From Lunularia cruciata (lineage: Eukaryota; Streptophyta; Marchantiopsida; Lunulariales; Lunulariaceae), in NCBI GenBank assembly GCA_948567375.1, contig OX419760.1, positions 12,648,001 through 12,712,000 of the forward strand: 64,000 nucleotides of DNA, read 5' to 3'. The position numbers were made by a program, and so were the translations under genes. Below are positions 34,281 through 44,994 of the stretch, piece after piece (the first letter of the stretch is position 1; each line of letters opens with the position of its first letter). Under the pieces are notes generated by a model that saw nothing but the letters and a program-made list of their open reading frames with translations, was not told where the DNA came from and searched no databases.

Positions 34281-34946
34281 AAATTTCAGCAAACGGACAT
34301 CTTTGTGCGCAAAAAAAACCATATATGCAATTCCATTCTGTAACAAGAAAACAAATTCATGAATTTCACTTCATTACTCAAGGGGAAGAAAGGTATACAT
34401 TTCATACTCGTACAAAAGACAATTTTTTTAAATAATGAAATCGAGAGTAACACTTCAAACAAAATCACTCCTCACTCTAACCTTCTCACGGGGCTCGCAC
34501 TCAAATCTTCCCACTCCAAATCTGCTATGGTCTCTCTAATCTTCATCAGTGGTCAATATTTGCATCCCCTCATATCTTTCCACTCATGCTCCCTCCAATC
34601 GTCCTCGGTAAAAATTTGCCTAGTTGCCGCTCGTCATTTCCTTTCCATGGGTGTTCTCGAACATCCCTGGATGCTCCTTTTGGTGGCCGTCACTTTCACT
34701 CTAACCCTAAATGAAAACTTAATTAACCCTAATTTGCAATCAATGCACTACGGAGTGATAATGGAAAATTCCTTCTCCCTTATTTTCTATGAACCACCTC
34801 ATACAGAGTGTGTTAATAATAAGGAATAATAAGGAACTTGGCCCCAACTCCGTAACATTACCATTTCTACCTCCCGGTCACACACCATACCCATTTAGTC
34901 AACGCTTCGTAACAATCTATATGAAAAGTTTAGAAACTTCATAAAA

Positions 34947-34964
34947 CTATTTCTGAAACCCCCT
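34947..34964. repeat. Right terminal inverted repeat of the Harbinger element
   Basis: CTATTTCTGAAACCCCCT, the exact reverse complement of 25830-25847. It is followed by ATT, matching the bases before the left end. Confidence 0.9.
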
Positions 34965-36336
34965 ATTGTACACCATATTCAAATCTTTTCAGCAGTCTCT
35001 ACATCCGCTTTGTTTCAAAAATGTTTGATAAAAAATTGGTCAACGGACAAAATTGAGTTAACCTAGCAATTGAACCAGGTCGCCTGTCTCTTTTACATCT
35101 ACTGAACATAAAGCATTTTCTCCTGATGTGATTCAGTTCATTTTCAAGGTCAGTCATTTCTTCGTCGATGATTGCTACAGTGCAAGCCTCGCTTCTTTGT
35201 GAAGCACTAGGAGAACCTCAGCAGTGTCGTAGAGACTTGCTAGAATTTCAAGCGCTTAAGTTTCTTAAGCGCTTGAATGCTGGGATTCAACTGTTTTTAG
35301 GGAAAGCGTATGAATACTAGAACCATCGGATAACGCTATCCTGAAGTTCTTTAGCTGAATCTGAATGGAACTGAAATACACATTAACTGGTTATTCCCAG
35401 AGGTTAACATGGCTACTGCTAGTTGGTTGGGAATGGAACCACTGTTATATATTGTGTGCAAGAGGTAAAGAAGAACATTAAGCCAAGATGAAAATGTGGA
35501 GAAGTATAATTGGAAGTTGATGTGCTAAAGTAGCTGAAGCTGGAAGGGCCTCAACTGGAAGTGGATATATCCACCATTATACATCTCACTTCGCAAAGTT
35601 CAACCATGGGAGGAGAAGGGACCTAATCTACGAGATCAAGAACTAAATACAAGTCCTGAAATGGAAGTCCTAATCATTACTGATTTCAATCGCAAAATAC
35701 TAAGTATGAAGTCAAACCACCAAAAGGATCAGAATAAGGCGACCGCGTAGGATAACAAGAAGGTTGAAAGACCCACCAAACCGTACAAGAATAAAAACAC
35801 AAGCCTCAGCGGTCTGAGAAATGTCCTACAGCACCGCACAAGGATAAACAACCAAAATGACAAGAGTCTTTCTCCGGTATTCCAACAGTAGGTGCAACGT
35901 GTGCTTCCCGTGCTACGTAAACAATACTAAACCGCACTTGAAAATACGCTCCAGATTCGAAACGCTTAGTGAACTCATTGAAATAGACGTACAGTGTCTA
36001 GAAGCTCCTGAGTAACTTGATTAACTTGACTAATTACCTGTATTCATGGACGTTGCAGAGAATTAACAATCCCCGTTTGAAGACCAAGCCTGAGAAGAGA
36101 AGTCAAGAATAAGCCTCTAGATTATGGAAGCGGGCATATGAGAGAAGCTTGTGAGCAATTTACATTAGCATGCTGTGGCGAAGAAAACGTCATGTTGCAC
36201 GATTCCTCGACCTCCTGGCGTGGCTGCTCAATTGAGTTAGGACCCTAGGGAACTTGGTCCAGATTGATACTTTGGCGTTGAAAAAGCTCGTGCACAGGTG
36301 GAGCAGAGCGAACTCGCTCATCGATTAGTGATAGCG
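34965..36336. other. Upstream region of the dioxygenase gene
   Basis: No coding sequence recognised apart from the hairpin at 35247-35277. Base composition becomes more GC-rich toward the gene. A donor-like CAAG|GTCAGT near 35149 could belong to a 5' UTR exon, but I see no firm acceptor or promoter. Confidence 0.35.
35247..35277. repeat. Perfect 14-bp inverted repeat with 3-nt loop
   Basis: TTCAAGCGCTTAAG, TTT, CTTAAGCGCTTGAA. All 14 pairs match. It lies about 1.1 kb upstream of the dioxygenase gene in a stretch without a recognised gene. Confidence 0.95.
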
Positions 36337-37161
36337 ATGGCAGACGGTGGAGCCAGTCGACGCAAAGGAGATCGGTATCAGCTCACTGAGCAGGATATTG
36401 AGTGCTACAAGAGCAATGGTTATGTGCATCTAAAAGGAGTTTTGTCAGAAGAGGAACTGAAGAATTTGGAAGATGAGTACATGGCTTTCATAAAGCGCGA
36501 GATAGCAGTGGAAGGGCGTGATTTTTGTGACATGTCGGGAGATTACTCGAAGCCAGTGGAGGATTACTCGATTGTCAACATAATGCTTCCTTCAAAGTAC
36601 AATCAGCGGCTCAAGGGAAATATCTACGAGAGGAGAGCTGCGTCTATCACAGAGCAGCTTTTAGGATCGGACATGGTTTTTGATTATGATCAGCTTCTTG
36701 CGAAGCCCCCGAATAAGTCCGACGGTGTGTTTCAATGGCACCAAGATCTGGCGTATTGGCCTGTGACTGAAGACACACGAACAGCGTCATTCTGGTTGGC
36801 GATTGACAACAGTCGCATTGAAAACGGATGCATACAGTTTGTTCCCGGTACTCATGTGGAGAAGAGTTTAAGGCATCATGGTCCTTTGCACGGGGACCGC
36901 GACAAGTCTCACACATTGGCAGCGCAGTTATCGACCTACGATTTGCCTAGAGCAGCTGAGATTTCCCGGGGAGATGCAACAGTTCATCATGAGAGGATCT
37001 TACACGGCTCGGGTGCCAATTCAAGCACCAACAGCTGGAGGCGCGCTTGGGTGGTGGCATTTCGATCCAGGGCAACTGTACAGCATGAGCGTAGCATAGG
37101 GTTTACTCACTCACACAACGATAAACTTGACGTTTTGAATGCCGTTGGTAAGGATGCTTAG
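36337..37161 (+). CDS. Phytanoyl-CoA dioxygenase (PhyH) family protein
   Basis: Non-haem iron, 2-oxoglutarate-dependent oxygenase, 274 aa from ATG 36337 (MADGGASRRKGDRY). The PhyH double-stranded beta-helix spans about residues 20-245. Iron ligands are His135 and Asp137 in FQWHQDLAYW and the distal His223 in RILHGSGANSS, with Arg235/236 placed to bind 2-oxoglutarate. FVPGTHVEKS is also family-typical. Length is normal for the compact family members. The substrate cannot be predicted. There is no intron, stop or frameshift, and GC content is higher than in the flanks. A GTG 39 nt upstream is in frame but ATG is preferred. AATAAA at 37457 is a possible polyadenylation signal. It is the only apparently intact non-TE gene in the window; an intronless gene could be a retrogene, a transferred gene or simply a compact one. 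Confidence 0.85.
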   Translation: MADGGASRRKGDRYQLTEQDIECYKSNGYVHLKGVLSEEELKNLEDEYMAFIKREIAVEGRDFCDMSGDYSKPVEDYSIVNIMLPSKYNQRLKGNIYERRAASITEQLLGSDMVFDYDQLLAKPPNKSDGVFQWHQDLAYWPVTEDTRTASFWLAIDNSRIENGCIQFVPGTHVEKSLRHHGPLHGDRDKSHTLAAQLSTYDLPRAAEISRGDATVHHERILHGSGANSSTNSWRRAWVVAFRSRATVQHERSIGFTHSHNDKLDVLNAVGKDA

Positions 37162-38084
37162 ATTTTTAAGAATTATCGTTCGAATAAGCACTCTCGTCTC
37201 AATGAGGATGATGCGGCACCCATCTTGGGCAAGATGGGTGCTGCATCTTGGCCAACTGCACCGCAGTTAGTGTTGCACCTGGCTATGTCTTGGTCTACAA
37301 TGCTCATCCATCTTCGCTGCAAAGATGATCTCCATTTAGAATCTCTAGAGGTACCAATCTTCGTTATTGGTGGTTATCGGTAAGGTTCAAAATGAAATAA
37401 CATCTTGCACATTGTTATGCATTCAGTGTTTCTATTAAAAACGTTCAATGCTTTTTAATAAAAATGAGTATAATTAAATATGATTTGGGTTATCCATTGG
37501 TTTAGGATATAATATGCTAGATCATACTAAATAAACTAATTTAAATTTCACTCAAAATATAGTAAAATAAAATATAAACTAATCCAAAATTATCTCAGAA
37601 TAGAAGTGTTGGGAATTGAAAGTGATAGCGTTTATGTTCTAAGACGAAGAGGTCGCACGTGGATGCGTTTGCATTGAACACATGCGAGTTAGCTGTTTTA
37701 TAAATGTAGGAATGTCTCATCGACGTACAATGTCATGGGATTTTGAATCTTGATGGACACTTAAAACTCAATTACACAAGTCTCCAAAGTCTGTAGTAGA
37801 TTCTCTACATACTAAGACTATCTATTCACTACATACTAAGACTCAAGGAAGAGTCTATGATTTCTGCGTTGTAACATTGCTAATTGACATGAGCTTGGCT
37901 CACACGCATATCTCCAGAATCCTTAATCACTAGCAAGAAATAGGAGCATACAATCTAGTCCGCTACGGGTAAACCATGTGATCATACAACTAATGCCTCT
38001 CTCGGTTATTGAACTCTTTGTGAATGGTGGGTTAAATTTGGTAAATGAATATGATAAATCGTAATAATATTTAGCGGAATATAC
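37162..38084. other. 3' flank of the dioxygenase gene, no other gene seen
   Basis: Contains the candidate polyadenylation signal at 37457-37462 and AT-rich sequence. No second gene or repeat recognised. Confidence 0.45.
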
Positions 38085-39540
38085 TTGAGTATGTTCTCAA
38101 AGAGTTTGGAGGCAATTTTGTAGTATATTCTAAATTGGTAAGGAATTGAAGAGAACAATAAAATAGCTTATATTTGGCAATTTTGGCATTTAGATGTTTC
38201 AAGCACATTGGTTGTTGGCTTTAGAGTCTAAAGTTAAAAAGACAACTTAGCTAAAGTTGAAAAGACAACTTAGCATAGTGTTCTTGAGGTAATGGAGCCA
38301 AGAGTTTGGGGGCAATTTGGTGTAGGTATCACAAATTGGCTAAGATTTTAGAATGCCAACAAAATATATTACATTTTGCTCATTTTTGTACTTAGAGGCT
38401 TCAAGCATAATAAGTATTGGCTAGAGAGGGTAAGACTAGCAAGCAAACTTGGCAAAGTATCCTTGAATTAGCACATTAAAAGTTTTAGAGGCAATGTGGT
38501 GGAAATACATTAAATTTGTAACAATTCTATGATGATAACAAAGTGGGTTTACATTTGCTTCACTTTGGATTTAGAATTTATGAGGACAATAGTTGTTAGT
38601 TAGAGAAGCCAAATAGATAAGGATTTTGGTATGACAACAAGATGTACTATATTTGGCTCATTTTGATCTTTAGAGTATTGGTGTAATACTCCGAGGATAG
38701 GAGACCTTAAGAGAAACACACCATGAGAAACACACACTTTCACACTCAAACTCCGATGCCCCAAAGGAGCACCTTCTCTTTATTATATAGGCAAAGCAGA
38801 TCTCCTCCAATGAAGCTCCACCATAGGATTAGGTACATAGATAGGTGACATGTCAGCAAGCTCCACCCTCGGATTACTTACTTGGATGGGTGACATGTCG
38901 GTCTAGGTCCTATCTGGTTGGTCAAACAAGCTTTGACCAAAGGGAATCTTTTAGGGAATCTTCCTATAGGAATCTCAGAATCATGTGGGTGAGGTACCGT
39001 TGGAAAGCTCTTGAGAGACAGAGCAGGTGGAAAGAAAGCCAAGCTTTCCTCTATTGAGGGGAGGAAGTATACACATTTTCAAGGCCTAATTCATCCGTTT
39101 AGGCCTCCAAAATTGACTTCAAAGATTTTAGGCATATTTTGGTTCCAACTCTGTTAGTAGAAGTCCCCTTTTGGTAATAACTCTTTCTGATCTATTCATT
39201 CCATCCTGTGTAACATCCTTCCAAATGTTACCAACCCAATTCTCACCTTCAAATCATATGTATAGCTATTGGTTCCAAGGTTTTCAAATCTATTTTGGTT
39301 TTATGCACTATTAGTAGAAGTACCATTTTGGTGATACTTATATCTGATATATTTTGACCATCATGTATAACATCATTCTAGATGTTACCAAACCAAATTT
39401 CACATCTAGATCATATGGCTAGCTCTTGGTATTACAAACGGAGCATATAGATTGTTAGCTAGAAAGGCTATACCTTACTAATGTTTGTTGGTTAGAGATG
39501 TTAAGGCTAGAAAGCTACCTTCTTCTTATCTTAGCAGATC
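38085..39540 (+). repeat. Degenerate ~180-200-bp tandem repeat, split by a solo LTR
   Basis: Three diverged units start near 38090, 38280 and 38460. Each reads TTTGGAGGCAATTT-like, then AAATTGG...TAACAA, a TTACATTTGGCTCATTTTG-like block, CTTAGAGGCTTCAAGCA-like, and GTTGGCTAGAGAGG-like. A further partial unit continues after the solo LTR at 39437 (GCATATAGATTGTTAGCTAG). The unit length is near that of plant centromeric or subtelomeric satellites, but only about three units are present and they are strongly diverged. Confidence 0.55.
38682..39436 (-). mobile_element. Solo LTR, family C, reverse orientation
   Basis: A 755-bp reverse-strand match to the C LTR, from TGTAATACTCC to GGTATTACA on the plus strand. 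Flanks ATTGG and AACGG agree at three of five bases, a weak target duplication. The insertion splits a unit of the ~180-bp repeat. Confidence 0.85.
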
Positions 39541-42500
39541 TAGAAGAGCTTAATTGGTTGCTATGGTGATGTGTATGGATGCTACATATTTCAAGAAGGC
39601 CATGGTTTGACATGAGATTTAGTATTTTTATTTTGTGTATTTCAAGAAAGCCATGATTTTGATGTGGGATTTAGCATCAAAATTTTTGTTTTGATTCAAG
39701 GTAGTGAATTCTACAAGATGAGCTCCATGACATTGAGAGGCAAATAATGTTTGTTTACAGGAAAAGAGTGAATTCTTGTTTTGGAGTGGATGACATTACA
39801 AGACAATCTAAAGCAAAGACTTTTGGTGTGGGAATAAGTCATAAAGCAGTGTCTTGAAAACAAAGCTCAAATATTGGAAGAAATCTACAATCTTGGATGT
39901 ATGCAAGGAGTTTGGATTGTTTGCACTCACAAAGTTATCAAGCTCTAATAGATTTTTAGAAAGTTGGAGCTAAAGAAAGCATGACTACTCAAAAATATAT
40001 TTCATTATGTAACTACAACCTTTGGATAGAATAGGATTTGGAGTTTCAATTATGTGAAGAACTCTCTATCTCAATCATCATGCACGGCTACATTCAATAT
40101 TATTTAGTAGAATTCAATAGAAAAAGAAGAAGCTCACTGCATTGTCTCAACTCAAGTGCACTTGCAGCTAGTTCCCATGAATCGGATATTTTTCACTCAC
40201 AATATCATCTTTCTTCACTAAAATACCTTGCTCTCCCTAATAATATTTCTATTCACCAAACTTAGAGAAGCTTGAAGCGGGGCACTCAAGCATGCAACAC
40301 ACATCAAGAATCCCATAGAATTCCAAATTTTCTTAACTATTTCTAAAGTAGTCTGTCATGAGTTCACTCATCTCTTTGTTGGCCCAAACGTCATCATCAA
40401 ACTTCAAACTTAGTTTGCATAAAAATTTTATTAATTTCCAACATAGGTTTGGATGGTCTTTGTGAGGTAAGGAAGTGATTTCCATAGCCATCCAAGTGCC
40501 CTTCAATTTGCTATTAATTACAAAGGATGTTGATGAGTTTGTCTCTTGTTAAGAAAAACTCTCACATTGATGGAGCATTAATTTGAGCTTAGATTTGGAC
40601 CTCTTATCCAATTTTGAGAGCATAGCAAAGGTCCACATATGGGGGATTTCATTGGTTATTCCATTGGTGATGGAATCGGCTTTGTGAACCATAATACAAA
40701 ACCTAAGGTTGGTTACTCTATTGTAGGGAGTGTTGGAGCAAGTTGCAAGAGGATTAGGATCATGAATGGTATACTCTTGGAGTGGATGAGTAGAAAGATG
40801 TGTCAAAGGAGTTGTTTGTGAATTTGAGAGGGTAGATATCAACAATGAGGTGATTGGTGTTGGGACCAATGTTTATCTTAGTCAAGGGGTTGGATTGGAT
40901 AGTAGAGGTGCATTTGGAGGAGTGAGAGGAAGACCTCCTTGGATCACATATATGCCATTCTTGCATTTCCTATATGTCTTTTCTTTTGTACTCTTTTCTT
41001 ATTATTAATTATTATTATTATTATTATTAATTTATATTTTTATTTGTCTATTTCTATGATGTTAGAAATTTATGCTCTCTATTAGTTGTTCTAGGTATCA
41101 CATGCCTTAGTTAAATCTTTCTTTTGTCTCCTTTTTGAAGAAATAGCTAAGGGTTAGCTATTTCTTCAATAGACCTCTTTATGATGTCTCCACTTTGCTC
41201 TTGAGTATGAGTAGCTAGAGGACATCCACATGCAAGGCTCCTTGTCTAGCATTCCATACCCCCTATAGGCAATTAGAGAGTAGAACCAATATTGAATATT
41301 TCAACATACTCCTACCATAGACCAAGTTCTCAATGTTTTCTCCTCTACACCCTTGCCACATCCTTTGCCCTACTTGGAGGAAGAACCTACCTTGGCTAAT
41401 TCTTCTATAGAGGAATCCATGCCAAAGCCTCATCCTCCTACTACAATCCCCTCCAACTATATAAATCTACAACCACTACATAGTCAACTCCTCTACATAG
41501 AGCTAAGGGTATCCTCAGTGGTACCCCTTGCTCTACATACCTTCTACCATTAGAATGCATACCCCTCCCCCTAGTTCTTTAGTCCTCCCCCTCCTCTACT
41601 ATAGAATCATATCCTTCTCTAGTCACCCTCAACATGTCCTTCCATACCACCCCATCAACACCCTATACAAACCTACATGGATTGCCCATGGATGAGCTTT
41701 GGTCTAGCACAGTATAAAAGATATGCAAGATGCTTATAGATGAGGGCATAGGCTGCCACTCCACCTTCCTCAATGGACCCTCTTTCTATACATATCCTCT
41801 AATTTTAAGTTCCACCAAACTCTTACTCCTAGTTATATTCTCTAGATCATATTCAAGCATTCCTACTAAGTTTAACTAGACCTTATATATATATACCAAG
41901 ATCCTTCACAACTCCTAAGGCTTGTGGGTGTTGGGAGAAATTGTAGTTGAATTTGATTTGAGAAAGAAATGGGAATACAAGTCTAGTTATTTTATGGAGA
42001 AAAATTCATTTATCAATATGGTCAATAAAAACATGCATAAAAATTACACCAAATTCCATATGGTTTGGCAATGGTCTGCTCATGTCCATCATTGCACAAG
42101 ATTTTTATTCACTCTTGAATTTTCAATCAAGAATTGTCAAACAAGAACTATCAAATTCCCAATTGATTACCAATACCACAAATGTATGTACACTTGCACC
42201 TGCCTTTATCTAGTTCTAGAATGCATGGTGCAAATTGATCAATTATCTAACCCTAGATTTTCTATTAATAATTGATGCATGTTACTTCACAAACTTTTGC
42301 AAGTGGGATCCATTCTTACAACTACCTACAAGATACTATCTTCTAGCCTTTCCCAGAAGAGTCATTCCTATAGTCTTCATGTAGGAGTGATTTCCATAGG
42401 TCTTGTAGCCAATCTTGTAGTCCCACAATCCCACAAGTCCAACAACCTTCTTGTAGTAGAATCCCGCAACTCTTGCAAGACACATTTGTCCTAAATTTCA

Positions 42501-42558
42501 AGTAAAAGTAACATCTTTTTAGAGCTCTTTTTACCATGATCTTGGTATCTATCTAAAG
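39541..42558. other. AT-rich stretch, no gene recognised
   Basis: ORFs at 40038-40265, 40549-40869 (minus), 41353-41553 (proline-rich) and 41922-42275 show no family signature. Composition and position suggest old repeat sequence. Confidence 0.4.
41001..41030. repeat. (ATT)n microsatellite
   Basis: Nearly uninterrupted ATT trinucleotides in an AT-rich stretch. Confidence 0.95.
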
Positions 42559-43302
42559 TGTAATACCAAGAGCTAGCTATATGATCTAGATGTGAAATTT
42601 GGTTTGGTAACATCTACAATGATGTTATGCATGATGGTGAAAATAGATAAGATAGAAGTATCACCAAAATAGTACTTCTACTAATAAGGCAGAAACCGAA
42701 ATAGACTTGAGAACCTTAGAACCAATAGCTAGACATATGATTTAAAGGTGAGAATTGGTTTGGTAACATCTAGAAGGATGTTACACATGATGGACTAAAC
42801 AGATCAGAAAGAGGTATCACCAAAAGGGGACTTCTACTAATAGAGCAGGAACCGAAATATGCCTGAAATCTTTGAAGGCAATTTCGGAGGCCTAAACGGA
42901 TGAATTAGGCCTCAAAAATGTACAGATCCCTCCCCCCTCTCAATAGACTAAAGGCTGGCTTTCCCTCCCCCCTGCTCTGTCTCGTCAAGAGCTTTCCAAT
43001 GGTACCTTACTCACGTGATTCAAAGATTCATATAGGAAGATTCCCTAAAAGATTCCTTTCGATCAAAGCTTGTTTGACCAACCAGATAGGACCTAGACCA
43101 GACATGTCACCCATCCAAGTAAGTAATCCAAGGGTGGAGCTTGCTGACATGTCACCTATCTGTGTCCCTTATCCTATGGTGGAGCTTCCTTGGAGGAGAT
43201 CCTCTTTGTCTATATAATAAAGAGAAGGTGCTCCCTTGGGGCATCAAATGTTTGAGTATGCAATCTGTGTTTTCTCTCTTCTCTTGTCCTTGGAGCATTA
43301 CA
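42559..43302 (+). repeat. Left LTR of element C
   Basis: Begins TGTAATACCAAGAG and ends GAGCATTACA. It contains two related ~120-bp modules about 156 bp apart, each with the inverted repeat TAACATC...GATGTTA (42608-42627 and 42764-42783) followed by TATCACCAAAA and ACTTCTACTAATA. A TATA box TATATAA lies at 43211-43217. Confidence 0.93.
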
Positions 43303-43303
43303 A

Positions 43304-43315
43304 TGGTATCAGAGC
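43304..43315 (+). other. Primer-binding site, initiator-Met tRNA
   Basis: TGGTATCAGAGC, one base after the left LTR of element C. Confidence 0.92.
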
Positions 43316-43442
43316 GAGTATTCTAGTCCAAGAGAGTGGATCACCCCTCTTGGAATAGCATGAACTACTGAAACTGAGTAATTTGAGGTGGAGAACATAG
43401 AGTAATCGCTAGACTTAGGAAGGACTTTAGAGAGCGGATGGG

Positions 43443-43872
43443 ATGGATGCACCGGGAGGACAATTTCCCGCACCTAGCTTTCCATTGTCAAACCCATTCC
43501 ACATCAAGGTTATGTACATCCAACGTGAGCAAATGAGGGTATCGCTAGTTTATCACTTTGGTGCGGAATTCATGGATGGAGTGATGAACTCACTGAACCC
43601 ACTGATTCTACCTGTGGTGATATATGAGAGAGAGTGGGATTTGATAATCTAAATTCTATTATGACAATATGGATATGAATGTCCCAAATCCTCTCCCTTC
43701 CAACACTCAAGTAGAAATTTGTTATGTAGTGAGGCCGAAAGTGATGTTTAGAGATTTTATGGGTAGGAATTTTGGTGAGGAGTATTATCAACGAGTGATA
43801 GCTTCTAAGGTCCCAATGGTAGTTTTGATAGTTCATGCGCCTTCCAGAGTGATTATATTGACTCCGTATTGA
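43443..43872 (+). CDS. Two leader ORFs upstream of gag, element C
   Basis: ORF 43443-43652 (MDAPGGQFPAPSFPLSNPF...PLILPVVIYERE) and ORF 43669-43872 (NPLPSN...RNFGEEYYQ) both resemble the single leader ORF of element A (16139-16354). This suggests a duplication of a ~55-codon module in C. The function is unknown and no database family comes to mind. Confidence 0.45.
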
Positions 43873-43905
43873 AGTAGACATTAGCAATTGAGTGTTGTAG
43901 GAACC

Positions 43906-44994
43906 ATGGATCTGCAGTTGCAAGAGCTGGTGCAAGCAATACAAGGGATGTTGAATGAATTTCGAGAGATTAAGATGACCATGGAGACATTACAAAGTCA
44001 AGTGCAGATCCTCAGGAACGATCAAGCCATGCAAGAAGAAGAGCCATCTCAAAACCCAGTACCTGCGACTGAAGTACTTGGAGAGGCACCCGGGCCTATA
44101 AACCCTATCAACGATGAAGCCACATTGCTACTCTGGATGAAGAAGACCTGCAACATTGAGCCTTACAAGGTGCAGCGTACAATGGGAGTAGTGGAAAATT
44201 GAATCTTGAGAATGAATCGATATTTCCGATTGTTCTCAACAGAGATCACAGAGCATGTTGTAGGCATGTTTGCATGTGGGTACTTGACCAATAAAGACCT
44301 CACATGGTATGATGCTTGGGAACAATCCATGTTGGCAAAGAGAAGAAAGGTCACATGGACAGCAATGCAAGAAGGACTACTAAAGAATTTCCAATCAATG
44401 GATTTTGTGCGGATGGCTCGAACCCGACTATGGGGATTGAGACAGAAGAATACCATACAAGAGTATGTGGAGGCATTTTTGTATCTACAAGTCACAATTA
44501 CCGACATGAGTCAAGCTGAGGCTCTCGACAATTTCAAACGAGGGTTGAAATAGCGGATTCACCAAGAAGTCATTGTGCAAAATCCTTGCACGGTATTTGA
44601 AGCCATTGCTTGTGCGTAGAGAATAGCAGGAGCATTAGGTGGAGGTGAAGGAGTAGTTCCACCTCAACATTATTGGGCAGAAATGCTACACATGGGTGGA
44701 CTAGTACCAATGGAATTGGGCAACCTACGATTCTGGGATCAAGGAGCACGACCGCTTCAAGGGGAGTGGGGACGGGTAGAAGAACAAAGAGATGGAGTCC
44801 CATGAGGAGAAGAGACTCAAGGAGAACAACTCTATTGTTACAATTATGGCTATATTGGGCACATATCTACCAATTGTTGCACTTGTTTCCCTAGAGGCCA
44901 TCGGCCTTTGCACAGACGATCTTTGAACAACATGGAGAGGCTCATTGAAGAAGAGGAAGTAGAAATCACTTCAGAAAACAAAGATCGCCAGTAA
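43906..44994 (+). pseudogene. gag: Element C gag
   Basis: Starts at ATG 43906 (MDLQLQELVQAI). The gag domain includes WTAMQEGLLKNFQSMDFVR and AEALDNFKRGLK. The zinc knuckle reads CYNYGYIGHISTNC, so the second Cys of CCHC is Tyr. In-frame stops are TGA 44200, TAG 44551, TAG 44618 and TGA 44803. The natural end is CAG TAA (44989-44994), inside the 5' arm of a stem. Pol follows in the -1 frame, as in element A. Confidence 0.85.

Larger units (their letters stand above)
25830..34964 (-). mobile_element. PIF/Harbinger transposon, 9.1 kb, with internal cargo gene
   Basis: Bounded by an 18-bp perfect terminal inverted repeat, AGGGGGTTTCAGAAATAG at 25830-25847 and its reverse complement at 34947-34964. 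The flanks carry ATT on both sides (25827-25829, 34965-34967), a 3-bp duplication. PIF/Harbinger elements usually duplicate TTA or TAA, so ATT is slightly off-type. Inside are the two expected proteins, a SANT-like ORF1 (+, 26328-27630) and a DDE transposase (-, 34147-32806), pointing toward each other. Several GTAAC/GTTAC motifs occur near both ends. The middle (27.9-32.6 kb) is taken by an unrelated spliced gene and GC-rich arrays. Strand given is that of the transposase. Confidence 0.8.

Noticed and set aside
34359..34829. 156-codon plus-strand ORF as a gene
   Set aside because: It lies between the transposase start and the right TIR, has no domain and no homologue in the window, and looks like chance.
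36298..36336. Earlier GTG start for the dioxygenase gene
   Set aside because: Plant genes rarely start at GTG and the ATG at 36337 gives a normal-length PhyH protein.
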